Source: Granulosicoccaceae bacterium
GTDB taxonomy: Bacteria; Pseudomonadota; Gammaproteobacteria; Granulosicoccales; Granulosicoccaceae
Reading direction: 5' to 3'
Length of the DNA: 5,439 nt
Assembly: GCA_023301405.1 (NCBI GenBank)
Contig: JALZUX010000047.1
Location: 1-5,439 of the forward strand
The first letter of the stretch is position 1; every line of letters begins with the position of its first letter. A model generated the notes under the pieces. The model was not told the origin of the DNA. It ran no database searches and was given only the letters and a program-made list of their open reading frames with translations. Both the position numbers and the translations under genes were made by a program. Positions 1-5,439 of this stretch are shown one piece after another.

Positions 1-60
1 GAAGGTGTATACCTAAGTAATCTAAACAACGGTCCTATTTCTAGAATGTTAGCAGGCTAA
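1..60 (+). CDS. Possible 3' end of a plus-strand gene (partial, hypothetical)
   Basis: Reading frame 1 is open from the left edge for 19 codons and ends in TAA at 58-60; the peptide would end in ISRMLAG. The other two plus frames hit stops within the first 20 bases. A 19-codon open stretch in AT-rich DNA can easily occur by chance, and the peptide matches no family I recognise, so this is only a candidate. If real, the gene converges on the VanZ-LamG gene, and the hairpins at 87-109 and 138-163 would lie between the two. Confidence 0.25.
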   Translation, partial: EGVYLSNLNNGPISRMLAG

Positions 61-343
61 CTTATCGAAGTAGTCGAAACTAACGTTGAGTTATTGTTAA
101 TTTAACTCAGTGACCGGCATTCGAAAAAATATACAAACCGCATTGTAATAACTCGCAATGCGGGCTTGTGAAAGCGTCAGTTTTGCTTTTCTCAGCAGTC
201 CCAATCAAGACGTGCGAACACAGTGACAAGCTGACTTTAATTCTTTAAGTATTCAATAGCTTGCCAAAAACGAGGCCGAGTATCGCGAGAGAGTGAATTC
301 TGCGCTTTGCCCTTGTATTATCTGCCCGAGCAAAACGACTTGA
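61..343. other. AT-rich non-coding region downstream of the VanZ-LamG gene
   Basis: No convincing open reading frame is visible on either strand here, and nothing has a tRNA or other RNA gene look. The recognisable structures are an inverted repeat, TGAGTTA (87-93) with TAACTCA (103-109), and the stronger hairpin with a T-rich tail at 125-163, listed separately. Bases 164-343 would be the 3' untranslated part of the VanZ-LamG transcript if that hairpin is its terminator; I see no further structure in them. Confidence 0.6.
125..163 (-). terminator. Candidate Rho-independent terminator of the VanZ-LamG gene
   Basis: An 8-bp perfect inverted repeat, CCGCATTG (138-145) and CAATGCGG (156-163), encloses a 10-base loop. 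Read on the minus strand, the second arm is followed by TTTGTATATTTTTT, a T-rich run typical of intrinsic terminators. The stem is moderately GC-rich. It lies about 180 bases past the VanZ-LamG stop codon, so it would leave a longish 3' untranslated region. On the plus strand no T run follows the stem, so it should act mainly in the minus direction. Confidence 0.5.
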
Positions 344-1555
344 CTAATCTGTTTGAGTTTTAATAAAAACGGTAGCTACTTTGTCGGCACTCAAACTTTT
401 TGACCCAACAACAATCGAATCTATCTCTCCGATGAAAGGCTTCCAACGTCCATCAACACGCTTGCCAATACTCAGTATCAATTCACCACCGGATCCGTCA
501 ATCGCTTCAATAGTGGTGGTTTCAGTGCCCACTGGTGTTCCATCAAAGTAAGTAGTTTGTATGGCACCATCATAGGTCAGTACAATTTCGTGATGTTGAT
601 TCTGTAGCCGGTTGGCCAACACCGTGCTGCTGCTTTGCCAAGGTCGAAAGCTAAAGGCTGCCGTCGCGTTGGGCCCGTTTTGAATCAAGCGCGCAATCAG
701 CGACTGGGGCTGTTCAATGTTCTGTAACGACGCCATCAGTCTCGGCGGGCGCCCTGCTTCCAGTGTGGCCGTCTTGAACCGGATGCCAAAAGTTATCTCT
801 CGACTTACTGACAAAGCCTGCCGTAAACCTGTTAGCTCCGCAGAGACTACGCCAGATCCGGCAAGAATCAGACTTTGATTGTTATCTGCGGAGCGTGGGG
901 TTTGACTCTCTATTTGAATAACTTGTTGGTTTGCACTGTTGTCAAAAAAGCATAGTGGCCCGATGCTCGTGGATACAACCGCTTCGCCTTGTTGCTCGGC
1001 AATAAACGAATTGATGGTTACGAGGTCCCAGCTCTGCTGTGCATTAATTGGTAGTGCACAATTTACGTCAATTTCCGGCTCATCGACACGTAATAGCAGC
1101 ACAGAAGCAATCAGTACAGTAACAACGACTACTAGCGCGAGCCAGACGAAGGCGGGCCTGCCAATTATTCTAATGACAACTGTTGCAATCATTGCGGCTA
1201 TAGCCGCACCGGCGACGCCTTGTGCGATATCTATAAATTGAAAAGCGCGCCCTGGTGTAAGAAGCTGCAGGCACTCAAAACCAATGATAAATACGGTGCT
1301 TGTGACAATTGTTCGCCAACCAAGCAGTGAATTACTTGATGTATAGCGGGATAAAACCGTTGATAGTGCCAGTGCGAGCAATACCGAGCTGGACAGGTGG
1401 GGTGGCCCAGCCCAGCTGGCTAGTTGCGGACTTACCTGTGCGGTTAACAAATAGGTGAGATAGGCAATCGAACACACGCACACGGCAATGGCGATTTTTG
1501 TCTGAGTCGGGTTGCTTGGTGTAGCCTGCAAATCCATGTCTTTAACTGAACTCAT
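344..1555 (-). CDS. VanZ-like membrane protein fused to a C-terminal LamG/ConA-like domain
   Basis: A 403-residue protein of unknown function. Residues 1-156 carry five likely membrane helices (about 20-38, 54-70, 82-98, 110-132, 134-156). Between helices 3 and 4 lies a VanZ-family signature: FECLQ at 93-97, PGR at 101-103 and an Asp at 109. Arg70, Arg81, Arg129 and Arg133 on alternate loops fit a cytoplasmic N-terminus and a periplasmic C-terminus. A stalk with two cysteines (166, 202) leads to a beta-rich domain at about 250-398. That domain has LamG/concanavalin features: an ITFGIRFKT strand, HHEIVLTYDG, then a Tyr-Phe-Asp-Gly turn, and a final FIGEIDSIVVGSKSLS stretch. VanZ itself is linked to teicoplanin resistance, but most VanZ-domain proteins are uncharacterised; LamG folds often bind glycans or proteins. 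A role at the cell envelope or with polysaccharide is inference. The ATG at 1555 has no strong ribosome-binding site; ATG at 1537 (Met7) is an alternative. The gene appears to be monocistronic, 197 bases downstream of the permease. Confidence 0.85.
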   Translation of the reverse strand: MSSVKDMDLQATPSNPTQTKIAIAVCVCSIAYLTYLLTAQVSPQLASWAGPPHLSSSVLLALALSTVLSRYTSSNSLLGWRTIVTSTVFIIGFECLQLLTPGRAFQFIDIAQGVAGAAIAAMIATVVIRIIGRPAFVWLALVVVVTVLIASVLLLRVDEPEIDVNCALPINAQQSWDLVTINSFIAEQQGEAVVSTSIGPLCFFDNSANQQVIQIESQTPRSADNNQSLILAGSGVVSAELTGLRQALSVSREITFGIRFKTATLEAGRPPRLMASLQNIEQPQSLIARLIQNGPNATAAFSFRPWQSSSTVLANRLQNQHHEIVLTYDGAIQTTYFDGTPVGTETTTIEAIDGSGGELILSIGKRVDGRWKPFIGEIDSIVVGSKSLSADKVATVFIKTQTD

Positions 1556-1690
1556 CTATTGATAACGTCTGTGGCCAAGCTGGTTTGAAGCAGCAAAGGT
1601 TCTACCGCACCTGCTCGACTCTGCGGGAGGGGTTGCGTAGCGAGAGCAAGCCACTATGGAGAGTTTAGGCGATGGTTAAGCCTCACTCTC

Positions 1691-1713
1691 ATTGATAACA
1701 TGAAAACATCAAT
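1691..1713. repeat. Palindrome ATTGAT-N11-ATCAAT, with a second ATTGATAAC copy at 1558-1566
   Basis: ATTGAT (1691-1696) and ATCAAT (1708-1713) form a 6-bp inverted repeat with 11 bases between. The nonamer ATTGATAAC at 1691-1699 recurs in direct orientation at 1558-1566, just before the VanZ-LamG start codon on the minus strand. Such a layout could be an operator, but the arms are short and AT-rich and chance is a fair explanation. Confidence 0.25.
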
Positions 1714-1729
1714 TAACACTAACAGGGAC

Positions 1730-1750
1730 CACTGCAGCTTTGCTGCTGTG
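1730..1750 (-). terminator. Hairpin directly after the permease stop, weak terminator candidate
   Basis: On the minus strand CACAGCAGC, loop AAA, GCTGCAGTG forms a 9-bp stem with one A-A mismatch, beginning 2 bases past the permease TAG stop at 1753-1755. No T run follows the stem (GTCCCTGTTAG comes next), so a classical intrinsic terminator is not supported. It may protect the 3' end of the operon message or be only a partial terminator. Confidence 0.3.
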
Positions 1751-1752
1751 AG

Positions 1753-4284
1753 CTAACCGGTGCGCTTCAACAATATCGCCGGTGTCGCAGACAGGGTTCG
1801 CATCAACCATACCGCACCGGCAAACAGGCACAGTACACTCGCCACCAGCGCTACCACTACACCCGCCCAGGCACTGCCAGTGCTGTCGATCTTCAGCCAG
1901 TAGTGCAACAGTAACTGTGCAAGCGCCCCGCCAGCGGTCATTGCAAACAGTGACAATACGATGGCCAATAGCGTGTATTCATACGCCACGCTTTTAATCA
2001 CCACACCCATACGTGTACCGATGGCGTGCAGTACCGAGGCCTCATAGACCTGACGCTGGCGATTTACCGCCACAACACTTGCCATCACCAGAATGCTGGC
2101 CGCCAGGCTAACCCCTGCGATCAGCATCATCGCAAGCCCAGCACTTTTAAGGATGGAACGCGATGCCGCCAGTACTTTTGCAGTGCGAATAGTGACGACA
2201 CCCGGAAACTCCTCTGCCAGTGCCGATTGGGCGGCAACATCGTGATCGGTATCCAGATAGACGCTACCAATATGGCGAGCAATAAAAGGATCTAGTACGT
2301 CATTGGTGAATACGGCTTCGAGCCAGAAGCTGGTTTCAAAGCGCGCTTGTGAATAGATTGCGGTTAAGGTCGCATCAATGGTTTTTTCCATAATGGTGAA
2401 CTGCAGCTTGTCACCCACGCTCAAGCCGAGTTGGTCGGCTTCACGATCTTCCATTGCTACCAGTGTCGGACCGCTGTAGTCGTTTGGCCACCACGCACCG
2501 CGATCAACGCTAGTATTGTCAATGCTACTTTGGCGGTAACTGAGTTTGTGTTCGTCGTTAGCTTCCAGTGCTCGTTCAGCAATGGAACTGTCGCTCAGCG
2601 CCTCGCCGTTTACTTGCGTCAACCGCCCCAGTACCAGTGGCGCTACAGCGTGCTGCTGATAACCGTTGAGGTTACTTACCGTGCTGTCGAATGCTTGCAG
2701 ATCGGTTTTTTGCAAGTCATAGAAAACAAGCGCCGGTGCGCGTTGTGGCACGGTGTCGGCGAGTATTCGATAGGTAGAGGCAATCACCAGCGCCGATATC
2801 ACCAGAAGCGTCAGTGCCGTGCCCAGTGATAACAGCATGGGACGCAGTGAACCACTTGGTCGGTACAGGCTGGCAGCGGCCAGGCGCCAGCTAAACTGGC
2901 CATCAAGCAGGCGGCTGTGCGCAAGTTTTTTACCCGTCAGTTGTATCAGTCTCACCATGCACTCAAGCAACACAAGCAGCAAAATAATGCAGCCAAGAAA
3001 CGCAGCGGCGACGGCTGGTTCGGGGATAAACCACAGCAGCAACACACAGGCCAGCAAACAGGTTGCAGCAGTGGCAATAACGTAGCCACGTGGCAAGCGC
3101 CCAGGTGTACGGGTCGCACCGCGGATCAGCGTGGCGGTTGGTAAGCTTAGCGTGCGACCCAGTGTTGGCAATGCAAACACCAATGCGGTGCACACCCCTA
3201 GCGTTATCGCTAGCAGAGTGGGTAATAACAAGGCGTTAAACTCTGGATTAATGGGCAGCTTATCCGCCAGTGACAAAGCGGCCAGCCAAGCCAGCGCTGA
3301 CCCCGTCGTCGCGCCAATAGTGCTGGCTAGCGTGGCTAGCAAAGCCACCTGCCCCGTATACACACCGGCTACCTGTGGTGCACGCGCACCGAGCGACTGC
3401 AGTGTGGCAAGTGTGCCTAGTTTGCTTTGCAGATAAGCGTTAACGCTATTGGCGACACCCAGTCCACCGATCAGCAGCGTGCTAAAGCCGATCAGTAACA
3501 ACACCGAGGCCACCTGATCCAGCCGCCTGCCAACAAACTCGCCGCGCTCATTAACAGTTTGCACCTCCCAGCTTGCCTGCGGGAATTCGCCACGCAGTTG
3601 CTCACGCCAACTGTCGGGATCAGCTTCGGTACGAATTCGATAGTCGTAGTCGATCAGGCTAGTGGGTGATAACAAGCCACTTAGCTGCAGGGCACGTTCA
3701 TCTATGATGACTGGCGGGCCACGGAAATCAGCAGTCAGGCTTCTATCTGGCTGCTGCATGATCACCGCGCGTAATTCCAGCTGTAAATCACCAATGGTGA
3801 CCAACTGACCCACTTGCAAAGACATTTGTTCGATGAGCGCGGGATCAAATGCCGCCCCCCAGATGCCGTCGGCCGACTGATTAACGGCCTGCTGCAAAGT
3901 GATATCGGGTTGCAGTAACACCTGACCGTACAGCGGATAGGCGTCGTCGACACTCTGTAACTCGACAACCGAGAAATCGCCATCAGGGGTGCCAAGCATG
4001 GTGCGCAACTCGAGCAGCCGGGACACTTGTGCGTTTTGCGCCAACCATTGGCGCTGTGTGCTGGAGATGTCCTGGCGCTGGCTGATTTTTAAATCACCGC
4101 CAAACAGGTAACGCTGCTGCGCGGTAAAGCCGTCGCGAACAATCTGCAGAAGACTGCCACACACGGCGATCAGCGCAATGCCCAGAATCAAGCAGGCGCA
4201 AAAAACCCACAACGAACGGATTTTACTGGCGCCGCGCAGATCACGCAGCATATAGCGGGTTAGTGCGATCAAGTGATTATCCAC
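1753..4284 (-). CDS. FtsX/MacB-superfamily ABC permease, YbbP-like
   Basis: An 843-residue inner-membrane protein that should pair with the ATPase encoded just upstream. Ten membrane segments are predicted by eye, at about 25-48, 258-280, 312-338, 351-373, 401-420, 424-445, 482-506, 713-740, 768-795 and 803-828. Two FtsX-type permease modules lie at about 255-375 and 713-838, each with the cytoplasmic coupling stretch usual for the family (KLGTLATLQSLGA at 288-300; RQVYEASVLHAIGT at 744-757). Two large periplasmic domains fill about 49-257 and 507-712. This ten-helix, duplicated layout and the length (E. coli YbbP is about 800 residues) favour YbbP over MacB or LolC/E, which have four helices per chain. 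The family acts on hydrophobic or envelope molecules by mechanotransmission rather than by channel transport; the substrate here is unknown. Translation starts at GTG 4284, overlapping the ATPase gene by 8 bases, which suggests translational coupling. ATG at 4251 (Met12) is a possible alternative start. Confidence 0.92.
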   Translation of the reverse strand: MDNHLIALTRYMLRDLRGASKIRSLWVFCACLILGIALIAVCGSLLQIVRDGFTAQQRYLFGGDLKISQRQDISSTQRQWLAQNAQVSRLLELRTMLGTPDGDFSVVELQSVDDAYPLYGQVLLQPDITLQQAVNQSADGIWGAAFDPALIEQMSLQVGQLVTIGDLQLELRAVIMQQPDRSLTADFRGPPVIIDERALQLSGLLSPTSLIDYDYRIRTEADPDSWREQLRGEFPQASWEVQTVNERGEFVGRRLDQVASVLLLIGFSTLLIGGLGVANSVNAYLQSKLGTLATLQSLGARAPQVAGVYTGQVALLATLASTIGATTGSALAWLAALSLADKLPINPEFNALLLPTLLAITLGVCTALVFALPTLGRTLSLPTATLIRGATRTPGRLPRGYVIATAATCLLACVLLLWFIPEPAVAAAFLGCIILLLVLLECMVRLIQLTGKKLAHSRLLDGQFSWRLAAASLYRPSGSLRPMLLSLGTALTLLVISALVIASTYRILADTVPQRAPALVFYDLQKTDLQAFDSTVSNLNGYQQHAVAPLVLGRLTQVNGEALSDSSIAERALEANDEHKLSYRQSSIDNTSVDRGAWWPNDYSGPTLVAMEDREADQLGLSVGDKLQFTIMEKTIDATLTAIYSQARFETSFWLEAVFTNDVLDPFIARHIGSVYLDTDHDVAAQSALAEEFPGVVTIRTAKVLAASRSILKSAGLAMMLIAGVSLAASILVMASVVAVNRQRQVYEASVLHAIGTRMGVVIKSVAYEYTLLAIVLSLFAMTAGGALAQLLLHYWLKIDSTGSAWAGVVVALVASVLCLFAGAVWLMRTLSATPAILLKRTG

Positions 4285-4993
4285 TCACCGTTGTTGCTGC
4301 GCTCGCTGCTGCACTATCGGCCGCTGTACTATCGATAGTGTGCAGCTTGCCGCTTTCAAGCTTTAAGGTTCTATCACACCGGGCGGCAAGTTTGTGATCG
4401 TGGGTAACCAACAACAAGGTGGTGCCGTTATCACGATTAAGATCGATCAGTAGCTGCATGATTCGTTCGCCGGTGTTCTCGTCGAGATTGCCGGTCGGTT
4501 CGTCGGCGACGATCAGTTCCGGTCCGTGCACCAGAGCCCGTGCAATGGCCACGCGTTGTTGCTCACCACCGGACAGCTGCGCCGGATAGTGATCACCACG
4601 TGCCGCCAGACCTACTTTATCAAGCATCGCCAAAGCGTGTTTACGGCTATTGCGTTGGCCGCCAATTTCAAGTGGCAGTGCCACGTTTTCAAGCGCCGTG
4701 AGTGTGGGAATAAGGTGAAAGGATTGAAAAACAATGCCTATGTGTTGTCTGCGCAAATCTGCACGCTGATCCGCCGTCATGGTGGTAAGCGATTGCTGTG
4801 CAATACGCACCGTGCCGGTACTAGGCGTTTCAAGACCAGTGAGAATAAGCAACAGGGTAGTTTTACCCGAGCCTGACGGGCCTACTATTGCGACACGCTC
4901 GGTGGCATCCACTAACAGGTTTAAATCTTTCAGCACAGCGACATCACTGTGCGCCATGCTGTAGCGCCTGCAAAGGTCTGTTAGTTCAATCAT
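4277..4993 (-). CDS. ABC transporter ATP-binding protein, YbbA/LolD/MacB family
   Basis: A 238-residue cytoplasmic ATPase with all ABC motifs intact: Walker A GPSGSGKT (38-45), Q-loop Gln90 in [12 protein letters not shown], signature LSGGEQQR (140-147), Walker B LIVADEP (160-166), D-loop GNLD and H-loop His198 in VTHDH. The [21 protein letters not shown] stretch is typical of the MacB/LolD/YbbA branch that powers FtsX-type permeases, and the gene is followed by such a permease with an 8-base overlap. I chose ATG 4993 because [11 protein letters not shown] aligns with the usual start of this family and the codon lies 5 bases after the dehalogenase stop. An in-frame GTG at 5026 would add 11 residues and overlap the dehalogenase by 28 bases. 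Neither start has a strong Shine-Dalgarno sequence. The C-terminal 17 residues ([17 protein letters not shown]) form an odd Ala/Ser/Thr-rich tail beyond the usual fold. Confidence 0.94.
   Translation of the reverse strand: MIELTDLCRRYSMAHSDVAVLKDLNLLVDATERVAIVGPSGSGKTTLLLILTGLETPSTGTVRIAQQSLTTMTADQRADLRRQHIGIVFQSFHLIPTLTALENVALPLEIGGQRNSRKHALAMLDKVGLAARGDHYPAQLSGGEQQRVAIARALVHGPELIVADEPTGNLDENTGERIMQLLIDLNRDNGTTLLLVTHDHKLAARCDRTLKLESGKLHTIDSTAADSAAASAATTVSG
4312..4340. repeat. Inverted repeats in the 3' end of the ATPase gene, near the permease start
   Basis: CACTATCG (4312-4319) can pair with CGATAGTG (4333-4340), and ACTATCGATAGT (4328-4339) is a perfect 12-base palindrome, so two alternative hairpins compete. 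They lie inside the codons for the Ala/Ser-rich tail of the ATPase, about 30-55 bases before the permease GTG. A structure here could tune permease translation, but this is speculation from position alone. Confidence 0.3.
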
Positions 4994-4998
4994 GTTTA

Positions 4999-5439
4999 TC
5001 AGTCTTGTTTTGTCGCTGTTAGCCACTGCATTATGGCCTGGCCGATTTCATCGGCGCTATCTTCTTGAATAAAGTGTTTACCAGCAACTGTGATCTCGGT
5101 TTGATTGGGCCAGCTGCGGCAGAATTCACGTTGCGAGCCAACCAAAATGGAGCCGGGGTCAGCATTAATAAACAACTTAGGCAGTTTTGCTTTGCTCAGC
5201 CAGTCGGCATAGGCTTGGACTATTTCAACCATAGTAGCGGGCTGGCCTTCGATTGGTATTTGGCGCGGCCAACTAAGCATGGCACGACGATCTTCACCGG
5301 CACGTTCAAAGGGCCGCCGATAGGCTTCCATTTCATCACCGTCAAGAGTGCGTATAATCGAGGCAGGCAGTATCGCCTCGATAAACAGGTTTTTCTCCAG
5401 CACAATTTGCTCACCCGCTTCGCTGCGCATTTCTTCAAA
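4999..5439 (-). CDS. Haloalkane dehalogenase, HLD-II (LinB/DhaA-like), C-terminal part
   Basis: The reading frame is open to the right edge (it reads FEEMRSEAGE there), so the Met codon at 5428-5430 is internal and the gene is cut by the window. The visible 146 residues align without gaps, from memory, to residues 151-296 of LinB of Sphingobium, including the same C-terminal end. Shared stretches are RSEAGE, LSWPRQIPI, KLFINA-PG and WPNQTEITVAG-HFIQED. The enzyme hydrolyses carbon-halogen bonds of haloalkanes to alcohol, halide and a proton, in the cytoplasm, with an alpha/beta-hydrolase fold. The catalytic base His (LinB His272) is present in GKHFIQED, and the halide-stabilising region Trp207-Pro208 is conserved. 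The nucleophile Asp108, Trp109, Asn38 and acid Glu132 lie outside the window and cannot be checked. Much of the cap domain is visible; LinB Leu177 is Ser and Leu248 is Ile here. The gene ends (TGA 4999-5001) 5 bases before the ABC ATPase start, which suggests co-transcription. Confidence 0.93.
   Translation of the reverse strand, partial: FEEMRSEAGEQIVLEKNLFIEAILPASIIRTLDGDEMEAYRRPFERAGEDRRAMLSWPRQIPIEGQPATMVEIVQAYADWLSKAKLPKLFINADPGSILVGSQREFCRSWPNQTEITVAGKHFIQEDSADEIGQAIMQWLTATKQD

Larger units (their letters stand above)
1556..1752. other. Intergenic spacer between permease and VanZ-LamG gene
   Basis: No open reading frame of note occurs here. On the minus strand it would have to hold the promoter of the VanZ-LamG gene if that gene is not read from the upstream operon. 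A possible extended -10 element (TGTTATCAAT, minus strand, about 1691-1700) is visible, but no good -35 box stands at the right distance, so I do not call a promoter. The spacer also holds the hairpin at 1730-1750 and the palindrome at 1691-1713. Confidence 0.5.

Noticed and set aside
48..110. Integron attC-like core sites (GTTGAGT and ATTTAAC)
   Set aside because: The two motifs match the core consensus singly but are in the wrong order and too close together, with no paired inner arms and no cassette-like genes.
939..1241. A 100-codon plus-strand open frame within the VanZ-LamG gene
   Set aside because: It lies wholly antisense to a protein with clear domains, and its translation is Ser/Thr/Ala-rich with no recognisable motif.
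3324..3340. Short tandem repeat TGGCTAGC x2 in the permease gene
   Set aside because: It encodes part of an Ala/Leu/Ser-rich membrane helix where such codon repeats are expected by chance.
2431..3436. Several plus-strand open frames of 75-132 codons opposite the permease
   Set aside because: All are antisense to the well-supported permease, overlap each other, and show no domain or membrane pattern of their own.
4526..4876. A 116-codon plus-strand open frame opposite the ABC ATPase
   Set aside because: The opposite strand carries all ABC motifs in one frame, and this translation has no recognisable features.
4994..5026. GTG at 5026 as start of the ATPase
   Set aside because: It would overlap the dehalogenase by 28 bases and add 11 residues not typical of the family; ATG at 4993 fits the family start better. 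It is not excluded.
5220..5438. A second minus-strand frame at the right edge
   Set aside because: It overlaps the dehalogenase in another frame; the dehalogenase frame matches LinB without gaps.

Overview
The window looks like chromosome from a Gram-negative proteobacterium, most likely a gammaproteobacterium and possibly marine. This rests on the general look of the proteins, on a YbbA/YbbP-type ABC pair, and on a LinB-like haloalkane dehalogenase. The taxonomic placement is inference. Every well-supported gene lies on the minus strand, so transcription runs from right to left.

Right part (about 1753-5439): three tightly packed genes that look like one operon, read in this order. (1) The C-terminal half of a haloalkane dehalogenase (HLD-II subfamily, LinB/DhaA type), whose N-terminus lies beyond the right edge. 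(2) An ABC transporter ATPase of the MacB/LolD/YbbA family, which starts within a few bases of the dehalogenase stop. (3) An 843-residue FtsX/MacB-superfamily permease with ten predicted membrane segments and two large extracytoplasmic domains, overlapping the ATPase gene by 8 bases. Genes 2 and 3 resemble E. coli YbbA-YbbP, an ABC system known to be linked to the hydrolase TesA. Here a different hydrolase, an alpha/beta-hydrolase-fold dehalogenase, sits in the same transcription unit. Whether the dehalogenase and transporter work together is an open and testable question.

Middle (1556-1752): a 197-base intergenic spacer. It holds a hairpin directly behind the permease stop, a short palindrome, and two copies of ATTGATAAC near its two ends. 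This spacer probably separates the operon from the next gene.

Left part (344-1555): one gene for a 403-residue membrane protein. It joins an N-terminal VanZ-like five-helix domain to a C-terminal LamG/concanavalin-A-like domain that should face the periplasm. This is the most unusual single protein in the window, and its function is unknown.

Left edge (1-343): AT-rich and mostly non-coding. A possible 19-codon tail of a plus-strand gene ends at base 60. An 8-bp hairpin followed by a T-rich run on the minus strand (about 125-163) is a good candidate terminator for the VanZ-LamG gene. I see no RNA genes, CRISPR arrays, insertion sequences or attachment sites.
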